The position numbers and the translations under genes are program-made. Below, piece by piece: positions 16,879 to 26,552 of a DNA stretch of 64,000 nt (within the stretch, counting starts at the first letter, position 1; every line of letters starts with the position of its first letter). The DNA is taken from assembly GCA_963843525.1 (NCBI GenBank), contig CAWJKM010000007.1:620001-684000 (forward strand), in the 5' to 3' direction. This DNA is from DATJPR01 sp963843525 (GTDB taxonomy: Bacteria; Bacteroidota; Ignavibacteria; UBA10030; UBA6906). The notes under the pieces were generated by a model that was not told where the DNA came from, made no database searches, and was given only the letters and a program-made list of their open reading frames with translations.

Positions 16879-17880
16879 ATGAAGGAAAAGAATGGAGTAA
16901 ACTCTTTGGTTGAAAAGAAACTGAAGATCGAAGGGGTAGATCCCGTCCAACTTCTGGGTTTGAACGATGCGAATCTCCAGATTCTTGAACGACGGTTCGA
17001 CGCTGGTGTCTTTGTCCGGGGAGATACGATCACGGTTCGCGGTGATCCGGCTGAGGTGGAACAGATCGAGCGGATCTTCCGCGAAATGAGTTACCTGCTC
17101 ACGCGCAACGGAAACCTGACCGTCAACGATGTGGAAACCGTCATCGATCTCGTCACGACGAACGGTGAGCCGGCTGTGCCGCGGTCAGCCGGTGCACTGA
17201 CGGAGGACGGAGAAACGATCCTCTACACGAAGAACCAGATCATCCGTGCAAAAACGCCCGGACAGAAGGAGTACGTCCGGCAGATTCGAAAGAATGACAT
17301 CGTGTTCGCTGTCGGGCCGGCCGGGACAGGGAAAACGTATCTTGCCGTCGCCTTCGCTGTTGCCGCGCTCAAGAACAATGAAATTACGAAGATCGTCATT
17401 ACCCGCCCCGCTGTCGAAGCCGGCGAGAGCCTGGGCTTCCTGCCCGGGGATCTGAAGGAAAAAATCGATCCCTATCTCCGTCCTCTCTATGATGCCCTGG
17501 ACGACATGATTCCTGCAGAAAAACTTCGCACCTATATCGAGCGGCGGGTCATCGAGATTGCTCCCCTGGCCTATATGCGGGGAAGGACCATCAACAATGC
17601 GTATGTGATCCTGGACGAGGCCCAGAACGCATCGGCAATGCAGATGAAGATGTTCCTGACACGACTGGGTCCCAACTCCCGCGCGATAGTGACCGGGGAT
17701 GTAACGCAAATCGACCTCCCGAGCAAGCAGATGTCGGGCCTGGTCCAGATCCAGGAAGTCCTGAAGAAAATAGAGGGAATCGCGTTTGTCTATTTCGACC
17801 GCAACGACGTCGTCCGGCACCGCCTTGTCAAAGACATCATTGACGCCTACGACAAGTTCAACAATCAGGGTGAGGGCTGA
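16879..17880 (+). CDS. PhoH-like ATPase
   Basis: A 333-residue cytoplasmic ATPase of the PhoH/PhoL family. An N-terminal KH-like region (VFVRGDTITVRGDPAEVEQI) is followed by Walker A VGPAGTGKTYLAVA, the conserved TRPAVEAGESLGFLPGDL and Walker B YVILDEAQNAS. Such proteins are often found near ybeY and are linked to RNA metabolism; here ybeY is far away at 54822. I place the start at ATG 16879; an open TTG at 16840 sits immediately after the terminator hairpin and is less likely. Its end overlaps the convergent mazG by 16 bases. Confidence 0.9.
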   Translation: MKEKNGVNSLVEKKLKIEGVDPVQLLGLNDANLQILERRFDAGVFVRGDTITVRGDPAEVEQIERIFREMSYLLTRNGNLTVNDVETVIDLVTTNGEPAVPRSAGALTEDGETILYTKNQIIRAKTPGQKEYVRQIRKNDIVFAVGPAGTGKTYLAVAFAVAALKNNEITKIVITRPAVEAGESLGFLPGDLKEKIDPYLRPLYDALDDMIPAEKLRTYIERRVIEIAPLAYMRGRTINNAYVILDEAQNASAMQMKMFLTRLGPNSRAIVTGDVTQIDLPSKQMSGLVQIQEVLKKIEGIAFVYFDRNDVVRHRLVKDIIDAYDKFNNQGEG

Positions 17881-18695
17881 CGCCGTTTCGGCGCGGGGGC
17901 TTTGCGGCCCGGTCGTCTTCCGCGCTTTTTGACGCTGTTCCAGATCGGGTCCATTTCCTCCAATGTCGAATGCCGGGGATTTTTCCCCCGACGTGCGAGC
18001 TCCCGCTCAACCGCCACGAACCGCTTTGTGAACTTTGTGGTGGCGCGCTGGAGGGATTCCTCCGGATCGACGCGAAGGAAACGGGCGTAATTGACGAGCG
18101 CGAACAGGAGGTCGCCGAATTCTTCCGCCCGCCGCTTCCGGGAGCTCCGCTCGAGCACTTCGCGGACCTCGCCGATTTCTTCGGTAACCTTCTTCCAGAC
18201 TTCAGACCGACGCTTCCAGTCGAAGCCGGTTCGTGAAGCCCGCTCCTGTACCCGGCGCGCACGGGCGAGCGCGGGCATTGATGATGGGATTCCCTGAAGC
18301 ACGGAGGTCCTCCCCTCCTGGAGCTTCAGTTCGTCCCAGCGCTGAAGGACGTCGTTTGCCGTCCGTGCGCGGGCAGTCCCGAAAACATGAGGATGACGAC
18401 GGATCATTTTGTCGGTGATCCCATCCAGAACCTCGCGCAACGTGAATTCGCCCTTCTCTTCGGCGATGGTGGTGTGCAGGACTATATTCATGAGAATATC
18501 TCCCAGTTCAGCACAGAGGGAAGGCGCATCCCGCCCGGTGATCGATTCTACCGCTTCGTATGTTTCTTCGATCAGACTGTGCATCAACGAGGAATGTGTC
18601 TGCTTGCGGTCCCAGGGACACTCTCTTCGCAACCGTCGTATGACGGTAACAAGCTGGTCGAATTCTCTGGTCGGGGATGCCGATGGGGATTTCAT
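17865..18695 (-). CDS. mazG: Nucleoside triphosphate pyrophosphohydrolase MazG
   Basis: A 276-residue hydrolase of abnormal or excess nucleoside triphosphates. Two MazG helical repeats are seen. The first has ECPWDRKQTHSSL, then EETYEAVE and ELGDILMNIVLH with the EExxE/ExxD metal ligands. The second has EEIGEVREVLE and EEFGDLLFALVN. I chose the ATG at 18695, which has TGGAG 7 bases before it; a GTG at 18737 is open but adds a non-conserved leader. The C-terminal tail is basic (about 20 residues after WNSV) and overlaps the end of phoH. Confidence 0.92.
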   Translation of the reverse strand: MKSPSASPTREFDQLVTVIRRLRRECPWDRKQTHSSLMHSLIEETYEAVESITGRDAPSLCAELGDILMNIVLHTTIAEEKGEFTLREVLDGITDKMIRRHPHVFGTARARTANDVLQRWDELKLQEGRTSVLQGIPSSMPALARARRVQERASRTGFDWKRRSEVWKKVTEEIGEVREVLERSSRKRRAEEFGDLLFALVNYARFLRVDPEESLQRATTKFTKRFVAVERELARRGKNPRHSTLEEMDPIWNSVKKRGRRPGRKAPAPKRRQPSP

Positions 18696-18758
18696 GAGTG
18701 CTCCAGGTAATGAAATGCATGACATTAGAAAAATCACGGGAGAGAAGCAACGACGCGC

Positions 18759-18787
18759 TGGATTATCGGATCATCTCTTCCTATATT
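18759..18787 (+). promoter_or_regulatory. Candidate promoter of the amidohydrolase chain
   Basis: TGGATT at 18759-18764 and TATATT at 18782-18787 are 17 bases apart, between divergent mazG and the amidohydrolase. The -10 box is good; the -35 box matches only three of six. Confidence 0.35.
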
Positions 18788-18821
18788 TTCGATCCCATAC
18801 CTCCTACTACCGCCTTCGACC

Positions 18822-20531
18822 ATGAAGCTCAGGATTGTCATCGTACTCGGGGCGGCCGCCGTGCTCATTGCGGCCGTCATTCTCGTGTCGCGACATCAAC
18901 CACGCGGAATAACCATGCTTCTCACCAACGGGGTCGTCTACACTGTCAATCCCTCACAGCCGCGCGCTGAGGCAATCGCCATCGACAAGGGGCTGATCGT
19001 CGGGGTCGGCGCGACAAAAGACCTCCTCGAGCGGTTCAAGCCGGACACGGTTCTCGATTTGCAGGGCAAACCGGTGTATCCGGGATTCATCGACTCTCAT
19101 GCGCATCTGGAAGAACTCGGGGCATTTCTCCTCTACCTGAATCTGCGCGGCCTGCGTTCGCCGGAGCTTGTCACGCAGATGGTGGCCAGAGCGGTCATGA
19201 ACCGGCCGGAGGGCGTCTGGATACGCGGTAACGGTTGGGACCAGAATCTCTGGCCGGGGAAGCGATTCCCCACAAAAAGCCTCCTTGATGCGGTGTCTCC
19301 GCATCACCCGGTGATGCTTCGCCGTATAGACGGTCATGCCGTCTGGGCGAACAGTCTCGCCCTGCGCGTCGCAAAGATCACCCGGGCGACCCGAGACCCC
19401 GATGGAGGCCGCATTCTGCGCGGCCCGGACGGAGAACCGACGGGAGTCCTTGTCGACAAAGCCGTCGATCTCCTGATTTCTGAGATGCCCCAACCTACGA
19501 GAGACGAACGGAAGGAAGCCGTGGTGCGCGCGGTCGACGAATGCCTGAAGGTGGGCCTCACCCAGGTCCACGACATGGGTGCCGACAGCGAGATGATCAG
19601 CATCTATCAGGAATTGATCGAAAAGAATGACTTCCCGTTCCGCGTCTATGTTGCCATCAATGGCCTTAATTCGACATGGCTGGAGTATCTCAAGTCCGGC
19701 CCGGACAAAGGCGATGCAGCAGGTCGTCTGACAGTGCGTGCCCTCAAATTGTACATGGACGGTGCGCTGGGGTCGCGGGGAGCGGCTTTGCTCGAGCCGT
19801 ATGCCGACGACCCGGGAAATCGCGGGCTCACGATGTTTTCGGTCGACTCGCTCGCCAAGATTGCAGCACTGTGCATCGACAATGGATTCCAACTGTGTGT
19901 TCATGCGATCGGCGACCGCGCCAGCGGCATTGTTCTCTCCGCCTATGAAAAAGCATTCGATGAAAAGCGCGTCTCCGGCAACGATCTCCGGTTCAGAATA
20001 GAACATGCCGAAGTGCTGGATCCCGTCGACGTGAAACGATTCCATCGACTCGGCGTACTGCCGATGATGCAGCCGACCCACTGCACCTCCGATATGCCAT
20101 GGATTGCCGACCGACTGGGGAAATCGCGCCTCGCGGAAGCTTCGGTCTGGCGCTCTCTCCTTGACGACGGCAATATTATCCCCGCAGGATCCGATTTCCC
20201 ATTCGAATCACCCGACCCGCTTCTGGGGATCTACGCTGCGATCACCCGGAAGGATCTCTCCGGACAGCCCGACAGCGGCTGGTTTCCGGAACAGCGCATG
20301 CATCGGGACGAAGCGCTCAAGGCGTTCACCCTGTGGGGTTCATATGCCGCCTATCAAGAGGACCAGAAGGGTTCGATCGAAGTGGGAAAATGGGCCGATC
20401 TTGTCATCCTGAACAAGGACATCATGCGCATCGATCCGCCGGAAATCCCGCGGACCTTTGTGGAGAAGACGATGGTCGGCGGTGTGTTTGTCTATGAAGC
20501 TTCTTCCGGTTCTCCGGATCAGGGGAAATGA
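18822..20531 (+). CDS. Membrane-anchored amidohydrolase, YtcJ/Amidohydro_3 type
   Basis: A 569-residue metal-dependent hydrolase. Residues 4-23 form one hydrophobic anchor or uncleaved signal. The metal motif HAH is at 93-95 in PGFIDSHAHLEELG, and the C-terminal aspartate region reads PAGSDFPFESPDPLLGIY. The end GKWADLVILNKD is the typical amidohydrolase finish. The substrate is not predictable; YtcJ-like proteins act on amides and related bonds. The stop overlaps the MFS transporter start as ATGA, so hydrolase and transporter are likely to work on related compounds. Confidence 0.87.
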   Translation: MKLRIVIVLGAAAVLIAAVILVSRHQPRGITMLLTNGVVYTVNPSQPRAEAIAIDKGLIVGVGATKDLLERFKPDTVLDLQGKPVYPGFIDSHAHLEELGAFLLYLNLRGLRSPELVTQMVARAVMNRPEGVWIRGNGWDQNLWPGKRFPTKSLLDAVSPHHPVMLRRIDGHAVWANSLALRVAKITRATRDPDGGRILRGPDGEPTGVLVDKAVDLLISEMPQPTRDERKEAVVRAVDECLKVGLTQVHDMGADSEMISIYQELIEKNDFPFRVYVAINGLNSTWLEYLKSGPDKGDAAGRLTVRALKLYMDGALGSRGAALLEPYADDPGNRGLTMFSVDSLAKIAALCIDNGFQLCVHAIGDRASGIVLSAYEKAFDEKRVSGNDLRFRIEHAEVLDPVDVKRFHRLGVLPMMQPTHCTSDMPWIADRLGKSRLAEASVWRSLLDDGNIIPAGSDFPFESPDPLLGIYAAITRKDLSGQPDSGWFPEQRMHRDEALKAFTLWGSYAAYQEDQKGSIEVGKWADLVILNKDIMRIDPPEIPRTFVEKTMVGGVFVYEASSGSPDQGK

Positions 20532-21799
20532 GCACGCTGGCGACTGACCGGTTGTTGAAACGCCGGAATTTCGTCTTGAATGTGTTTGAGGGTGGGACGT
20601 ACATCTCCTCCAATGGGTTTGTCGCCGTCCAGACTGTTCTCCCGGCAGTCATCGCCCGTCTTGGAGGGTCGAATCTGGAAGTAGGCGCCGTCAACGTGAT
20701 CGGCTTTTCGTTTCTGTTCCTGCCCCAGGTATTTGCGGCACGCTATGCGGAATCCTCCCCGTGGAAAAAACCCCGCACGATTTTTTTTGGATTTCTCCAG
20801 CGATGCGTCCTGCTCGTCATGGGGATCGTGTTGTATGTCTGGGGTGTGAGGTCGCCTGCGGGAGCACTGACAGCTCTTCTTCTCCTCTATGCCCTCAATC
20901 AGACGTTTTCCGGGCTGACGACGCCGTTCTGGTTTGATTTTATCGCGAAAGTGACGCCTCCTGACTGGCGCGGTCGGCTGGTCGGATTTCGCACCTCTGC
21001 CGGGGGTGCGGGTGCCTTTGTCGCGAGTCTCGTTCTCACGGGCCTCCTCGCATCGCTGAAGTTCCCGGACAGCTACGCCCTGGCGTTTGTTCTGGCAGCG
21101 ATCCTCCAGCTCGCTTCTCTCGTGATTCAGTGGCGTGTGGTGGAGGCTGGACCGAGTACCGTCGCCGCCCGGTCATCGTTCAGGGAGTATCTGCAGAGTT
21201 TGCGGGCCATCGCAGGGCACAGACGTGAATTTTCCCTCTTTATCGTCGCGATGGCACTGTTGATCCTTGGTTCCATGCCCGTTGCCTTCTTTCCCGTGTA
21301 CGCGGTGAGAAGACTTCAGGCAAGCGATTGGATGATCGGTGAATACACGTCGATGATGGTCATTGTTCAGATTGGGAGCGCTCTGCTCACCGGGGTTGTT
21401 GCAGACCGCTTCGGGAACAAACGCGCCCTCCTCATCGCCGGAACAGGGCTCGCCCTTGCATCATTGACGGCGGTTCTTGCGCCCTCCGCCGGATCGTTCC
21501 GGTTTGTTTATCTCTTCCTCGGGATCAACGTCGGGAGTGAAGTCATGTCCCGCTACAATATGACCGTCGATTTCAGTCCGGAACATCAACGATCCACGTT
21601 CGTCGGTCTCGTCAATACCATCCTTGCACCGCTCTACGCGGTGGGAATCATGGGGGGTTGGATAAGCGACCTCATCGGCTATCGGGCGGTGTTTCTCATC
21701 GGGTTCGTGTGTGCTCTCGCTGGAGTGGTCATGCTTGCGCTTTTTGTCACTGATCCGAGGACTGGTGTTCACCCACAATCTGCCCGGGCGCGGGGATGA
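20528..21799 (+). CDS. Major facilitator superfamily transporter
   Basis: A 423-residue inner-membrane protein with about 12 hydrophobic segments in two halves. The loop after helix 2 is ARYAESSPWKKPRT. The family-typical loop between helices 8 and 9 reads VVADRFGNKRALLIAG, the D-x-x-G-x-x-R-like motif of MFS. The substrate is unknown. It is translationally coupled to the amidohydrolase before it and to prmC after it by ATGA overlaps. Confidence 0.88.
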   Translation: MSTLATDRLLKRRNFVLNVFEGGTYISSNGFVAVQTVLPAVIARLGGSNLEVGAVNVIGFSFLFLPQVFAARYAESSPWKKPRTIFFGFLQRCVLLVMGIVLYVWGVRSPAGALTALLLLYALNQTFSGLTTPFWFDFIAKVTPPDWRGRLVGFRTSAGGAGAFVASLVLTGLLASLKFPDSYALAFVLAAILQLASLVIQWRVVEAGPSTVAARSSFREYLQSLRAIAGHRREFSLFIVAMALLILGSMPVAFFPVYAVRRLQASDWMIGEYTSMMVIVQIGSALLTGVVADRFGNKRALLIAGTGLALASLTAVLAPSAGSFRFVYLFLGINVGSEVMSRYNMTVDFSPEHQRSTFVGLVNTILAPLYAVGIMGGWISDLIGYRAVFLIGFVCALAGVVMLALFVTDPRTGVHPQSARARG

Positions 21800-22701
21800 G
21801 CAATCCGTCGCAACAGTGGAATGTGCTCTCGCTCCTTGAGTGGACGTCCAATCATCTTGCGGAGAAGGGGTTTGATGAGGCCAGACTTCACGTCGAACTA
21901 CTCCTCGCACATGTCTTGCGCCTGAAGAGGCTGGACCTTTATCTGCAATTTGACAGGCCGCTCTCGCCCGAAGAGCTTTCGCAGTTCCGCCGGCTCTATG
22001 AGCGCCGGTTGAAGCATGAACCTTTGCAGTACATCCTGGGTGAGACGGAATTCATGGGGGTGCGCCTGGAGGTTGCGTCCGGTGTTCTGATTCCCCGCCC
22101 GGAAACAGAACTGCTGGTGGAGCGCGCTCTTGAAGTGGTTCGGGAACGGGGGTGGGAACGGCCGGAGATCCTGGACATCGGCTGCGGTGCGGGGAATATC
22201 GGTGTGCCATTGGCGAAGAGATTACCCGCCGGAACGGTCTGGTCGGTGGACAGGGACCCTCTGGCCCTCGACCTCACAAAGCGCAACGCTGAACTCCACA
22301 ATATCGGGAATATGAAATTCATGCAGATGGACATCCTTCACGATGCGTTCATGGAACACCGTTTCGACCTTATCCTTTCCAATCCGCCCTATATACCCTC
22401 CGTCGAAATGGCGGGCCTGCAACAGGAAGTGCGCGATTTTGAACCTGCGTCTGCCTTGACCGATGGGGGGGATGGATTCGCTTTCTACAAGAGATATGCC
22501 GGGATACTTCCCGCGCTTCTCAACCCGGAGGGGGTCGTGCTGGTGGAAGTGGGCTACGCGCAGGCAGCTGAGGTGAGCGAGATATTCGCGGCCGCGGGGT
22601 TGGGGCACATTCTGCGACACACCGACTTTGGAGGAATCGAACGGGCGGTGGAAGCATGGAAACAGCGTGGCCAGAACGGTCTCGAGGAGGGACGTTCATG
22701 A
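21796..22701 (+). CDS. prmC: Release factor glutamine methyltransferase
   Basis: This 301-residue SAM-dependent enzyme methylates the GGQ glutamine of peptide-chain release factors. The N-terminal helical domain ends in EPLQYILGETEFMG; LIPRPETELLVE, LDIGCGAGNIGV and the catalytic NPPYIPS follow in order. Length and motif spacing are normal. No prfA gene is next to it. It overlaps both neighbours by ATGA. Confidence 0.94.
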   Translation: MSNPSQQWNVLSLLEWTSNHLAEKGFDEARLHVELLLAHVLRLKRLDLYLQFDRPLSPEELSQFRRLYERRLKHEPLQYILGETEFMGVRLEVASGVLIPRPETELLVERALEVVRERGWERPEILDIGCGAGNIGVPLAKRLPAGTVWSVDRDPLALDLTKRNAELHNIGNMKFMQMDILHDAFMEHRFDLILSNPPYIPSVEMAGLQQEVRDFEPASALTDGGDGFAFYKRYAGILPALLNPEGVVLVEVGYAQAAEVSEIFAAAGLGHILRHTDFGGIERAVEAWKQRGQNGLEEGRS

Positions 22702-23153
22702 GGGCAGTGATCCAGCGCGTCTCTTCGGCAAGCGTATCGATTGACGGCGCAACGTACGCCTCGATCGGGAAAGGGTACGTCATTCTTCTTGGCATCCGGA
22801 AAGGGGATACTGTGCGTGATGCGGATTTCCTTGCCTCGAAATGTGTCTCGTTGCGCATCATGGGGGACAAAGAAGGAAAGATGAATCTCTCCCTCGGAGA
22901 CGCGGGCGGAAGCGCTATTGTCGTCTCCCAGTTTACGCTGTACGGGGATGCGCAGAGGGGGAATCGTCCGAGCTTCACGGACGCAGCGGCTCCCACCGAG
23001 GCGGAACCACTGTATGAGCGGTTTGTCGATCGCATGCGTGCCGGACTGGGAACGGAACGGGTTGGCACAGGTGTTTTTGGAGCCATGATGGAAGTGAAAA
23101 TTGTGAATGACGGACCGGTGACCATTGTCATCGAAAGCAAGGCGAGTGAGTAA
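22698..23153 (+). CDS. dtd: D-aminoacyl-tRNA deacylase
   Basis: A 151-residue enzyme that frees D-amino acids from tRNA. It begins MRAVIQRVSSASVSIDG and has the motifs SQFTLYGDAQRGNRPSF and NDGPVTIVIES with the Gly-Pro pair that rejects L-amino acids. The start is the ATG overlapping the prmC stop; a longer frame upstream would read through the prmC end. The metalloenzyme start lies inside its last codons. Confidence 0.95.
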   Translation: MRAVIQRVSSASVSIDGATYASIGKGYVILLGIRKGDTVRDADFLASKCVSLRIMGDKEGKMNLSLGDAGGSAIVVSQFTLYGDAQRGNRPSFTDAAAPTEAEPLYERFVDRMRAGLGTERVGTGVFGAMMEVKIVNDGPVTIVIESKASE

Positions 23154-24081
23154 AAGAACCCAAGTGCTCTTCCTCTTTCTTGACGGTGTCGGATTGGGTT
23201 CCGCGGATCCCGGCCGAAACCCGTTGACAGCGGCAAGGCTCCCGGTCCTCCGGAGCCTGCTTGGAGGCATCCCTTCGCTCGCAGAATCATCGTTGGAAAC
23301 AGCGCAGGGGATTGCCATTCCGCTTGATGCGACGCTCGGTATGCCGGGGTTGCCCCAGAGCGGGACCGGTCAGGCGGCTTTAATGGCCGGCTTCAATGCG
23401 CCGAAGGCGGCCGGGCATCATTTCGGGCCTTTCCCCCCGAATTCCATCCGTGAACGAATCGCGAAACGGAATATCTTCCGGCGTGTCCTCGACGCCGGCC
23501 TTTCACCCTGTTTCGCCAACGCGTTCCCGCAACGGTTTTTCGATTATGTCGCCGCTCACCGGTTTCGGCTCTCGATGACGACGCTGTCGTGCTCACTTGC
23601 AGGTCTCCCTCTTCGTCAACTTGCCGATCTGCAATCGGGGAATGCCATCTCCGCAGAGCTCACGAACGAAGGGTGGCGCGCGATGGGATACGACGAGCTT
23701 CCCGTTCTTACCCCGCAGGAATCAGGACGGATCCTTGCGGGCCTCACCGCACGCCATGATTTTACCCTCTTCGAATATTGGAAAACTGACTTTGCCGGTC
23801 ACGCTCAGGACTGGAAAGAAGCCGTGGACGTCCTTGAACGGTTCGACCAGTTGCTCGAAGGGTTGATCGATTCAATCGACCGATCGAAGACATTGGTTGT
23901 CCTTTCCAGCGATCACGGCAATATCGAAGACCTGGCCGTAAAAACGCACACCAGGAACCCCGTGCCGCTCGTGGCGATCGGCCACGGGCACCGGGCATTC
24001 ATCTCTTTCCTGCCGAAGCATAGACGTCCAACTCTCGCGCACGTTACCCCCGCGATTATGCATATGCTCGGGGTCGAATAG
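23146..24081 (+). CDS. Alkaline-phosphatase-superfamily metalloenzyme
   Basis: A 311-residue protein with the two-metal layout of the alkaline phosphatase/cofactor-independent phosphoglycerate mutase superfamily. LFLDGVGLG gives the first aspartate, LPQSGTGQAAL the likely nucleophilic serine or threonine, TDFAGH a histidine, LSSDHGNIED a second aspartate-histidine pair and THTRNPVPLVAIG the last histidine. It is shorter than phosphoglycerate mutase, so the reaction is unknown. I place the start at a GTG (23146) overlapping the end of dtd; an upstream TTG at 23125 is also open. Confidence 0.8.
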   Translation: MSKRTQVLFLFLDGVGLGSADPGRNPLTAARLPVLRSLLGGIPSLAESSLETAQGIAIPLDATLGMPGLPQSGTGQAALMAGFNAPKAAGHHFGPFPPNSIRERIAKRNIFRRVLDAGLSPCFANAFPQRFFDYVAAHRFRLSMTTLSCSLAGLPLRQLADLQSGNAISAELTNEGWRAMGYDELPVLTPQESGRILAGLTARHDFTLFEYWKTDFAGHAQDWKEAVDVLERFDQLLEGLIDSIDRSKTLVVLSSDHGNIEDLAVKTHTRNPVPLVAIGHGHRAFISFLPKHRRPTLAHVTPAIMHMLGVE

Positions 24082-24135
24082 CGGTCTCGTGCAGACAGGC
24101 TTTGCGGACTCATCGCCTGCGTCGAGTGGTGGACA

Positions 24136-26547
24136 ATGAAGACTGTCTCTTCTCTTCTCGATACCGCCCCTGCGTGTAAGGTATTCCTCCTGTGCTTCAT
24201 CGGGATTCTGGCGGGGCGTAATCTGTCTGCAGGGGATCAACGCATTTTTTGCGCGGCGGCGATCTGCCTCGGACTTGTGTTTCTTCTCCTTTTGCTCTTT
24301 GAATTCGTTCGTCCCTCCACGACGCTCGTCGCTATCCTCACGCCCGGGCTCTGCACGATGCTGGGGGCGGTGAAGATCATTTTCGATCTCGATCGGGAGC
24401 CCCGCCTTCCGGAGAAGACCGGATTCTCTCCTGTGGTCATCGGAACGGTTGCCGATGACCCGGAAAGAACTTCGACACGTACCCGCTTCCTGCTCCAGGC
24501 TGAACAACTCGTGTCGGATTCATCGGGCAAGCCTTTTCGCACAAAGGTGATGGTTTCTCTTCTTCCGACCTCCCGCGACACGGCCCGGCTTGAACTAGCG
24601 TACGGAATGAAAATCGCAGTGCGCGGATGGCCGGAGCGCCCCTCGGCGGAACGGAATCCCGGGGAATTCAGCCTGCGCACCTATTTCGAAGCGAATGGGA
24701 TCACCCACGTCCTTACGCTCAAAGGGACGGCGAACCTCGTGATCCTTCAACGCGGGGGAGGGTCGTGGTGGGTTCGGTCGGTCGTTCTACCGGCCCGACG
24801 ATGGATGCTCCGGACATTTGAAAGGAGCACGGGGGGAGAAGAGGGAGAGTTTTTGAAAGGGCTCATCCTCGGGGAACGCGGGGGGATGTCTGCAATGACG
24901 AAGGAAGCGTTTGTGAATGCGGGCGTGGCCCACGTGCTGGCCGTCTCCGGATCGAATGTCGCCGTTGTGGCAGCGATCTTTTTTCTCCTCCTCGAACTCT
25001 TGAGAGTTCCGCGCCAGGCGCGCGTGCTCCCGGTCCTCGCAGGATTGGTGTTCTACATGCTCGTGACCGGGAGTCAACCGCCTGTCGAGCGCGCAACCAT
25101 CATGGCGGCAGTGATTCTGATCGGGCGGCTGATTCAACGCAGAGTCAATCCCTGGAACTCTTTGGGGGTCTCCGGCCTGGTCATCCTGGCCATTGACGCG
25201 CGTCAGGCGTTTGACATCGGATTCCAACTTTCCTACGGGGCAGTCCTCTCGTTAATGGCGTTGTATCCCGTCATGAACAGGTGGATTACAGCGGTCAGCG
25301 CACCGAGTCGATCGGGCAGGATTCTTTGCTGGCTCCTCCGTGTGTGCGCCGTTTCGTTGGCGGCGACGCTTGGAACTCTTCCGCTGACAGCAATTTGCTT
25401 TGGACGGGTTTCCGTTATTGGCGTCCTCGCAAATATCGTTGTGATTCCTGCGACGGAATTGAGTGTTTTGCTCGGTGCTGCCACGCTCGGCGGGGCACTC
25501 TGCAGCAATTGGATTGCCGGGTGCTACGGTGCATTGAACTGGCTCATCCTCCACTGGACTCTTCTTGTTGCGCGGCTTGCGGGATTTTCACCCGTTGCCT
25601 ACATTGATACGGTCCGGTTCGGCTTGATCGATGCAGTGCCCTATTACGCCGTGCTGATCGCTCTTTTTGCGCCGTTGACGCGGAAGCCTCAGCGGATCGC
25701 GATCACCGTACTGGCCGCAGGTGCGTTTACCGTTCTTCTCCCGGCTGAAAAATATCTTGGCCCCCGACCGGCGCTCCTTCGGGTGAGTTTCATCGATGTC
25801 GGGCAGGGAGACGCCATACTTGTTGAGTTCCCGGACAATGCGACCCTCTTGATTGATGCGGGACCGCGATCTGCGCGGTTCGATGCAGGGGAGAAAACCG
25901 TTCTCCCGTTCCTCCGGCGAAGGGGAGTGTCTGCTCTCGACGTGGTGGTCTTGACCCATAATCACGCCGACCACATCGGCGGGCTCCCGTCTGTGGCCGC
26001 CGGGATGCCGATCCACAGAGTCCTCTCCCTGAGCCCGGCCGCTCTGAGAGGTGCGCTGGGCGTCCTGTACCCGGAGCGCCTTTTTCAGTGCGACTCCGTC
26101 GAATCGGGACAGGTGATACCCGTCTCGCCGTCAGCGAGGGTCTATGTGCTGTATCCTGTTCCTGGCGGAGCACTGGGCCAATCGGGAGGGAATGAATCCA
26201 TTGTTCTCAAAGTGGCATATGGCAACATCTCGTTTCTTCTGACCGGTGATGCGGAAACCGGACAGGAGCAGCTCCTCGCGGGTCGCTATGGCGAATTCCT
26301 GCAAGCCCTCCTGATGAAGGCGGGGCATCACGGGAGCAGAACGAGCAGCTCGGAAGAGTTCGTTGAGCTCGTTCGACCGTGCTTCGCCGCCGTCTCGGTG
26401 GGGGAGCACAACAAGTTTCGCCACCCTTCTCCATCCGTTCTTCGACGATTCGCGAGTCAGAATGTCGAGGTGTCACGGACGGATGAAGAGGGGGCAGTGA
26501 TCTTTGAAACTGATGGCTCGTCGCTCTGGAAATACCACTGGAATTAG
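24136..26547 (+). CDS. comEC: ComEC/Rec2 family DNA-uptake channel
   Basis: An 803-residue membrane protein that forms the inner-membrane channel for single-stranded DNA in natural transformation. There is an N-terminal DUF4131-like part with two helices and a soluble OB-like region (about 95-200). The Competence membrane domain with AVSGSNVAVVAAI follows (about 225-500). A C-terminal metallo-beta-lactamase domain has VSFIDVGQGDAILVEF, LTHNHADHIGGL and later KAGHHGS (about 545-800). All three parts are intact. Other competence genes are not in the window. Confidence 0.93.
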   Translation: MKTVSSLLDTAPACKVFLLCFIGILAGRNLSAGDQRIFCAAAICLGLVFLLLLLFEFVRPSTTLVAILTPGLCTMLGAVKIIFDLDREPRLPEKTGFSPVVIGTVADDPERTSTRTRFLLQAEQLVSDSSGKPFRTKVMVSLLPTSRDTARLELAYGMKIAVRGWPERPSAERNPGEFSLRTYFEANGITHVLTLKGTANLVILQRGGGSWWVRSVVLPARRWMLRTFERSTGGEEGEFLKGLILGERGGMSAMTKEAFVNAGVAHVLAVSGSNVAVVAAIFFLLLELLRVPRQARVLPVLAGLVFYMLVTGSQPPVERATIMAAVILIGRLIQRRVNPWNSLGVSGLVILAIDARQAFDIGFQLSYGAVLSLMALYPVMNRWITAVSAPSRSGRILCWLLRVCAVSLAATLGTLPLTAICFGRVSVIGVLANIVVIPATELSVLLGAATLGGALCSNWIAGCYGALNWLILHWTLLVARLAGFSPVAYIDTVRFGLIDAVPYYAVLIALFAPLTRKPQRIAITVLAAGAFTVLLPAEKYLGPRPALLRVSFIDVGQGDAILVEFPDNATLLIDAGPRSARFDAGEKTVLPFLRRRGVSALDVVVLTHNHADHIGGLPSVAAGMPIHRVLSLSPAALRGALGVLYPERLFQCDSVESGQVIPVSPSARVYVLYPVPGGALGQSGGNESIVLKVAYGNISFLLTGDAETGQEQLLAGRYGEFLQALLMKAGHHGSRTSSSEEFVELVRPCFAAVSVGEHNKFRHPSPSVLRRFASQNVEVSRTDEEGAVIFETDGSSLWKYHWN

Positions 26548-26552
26548 CCCCC

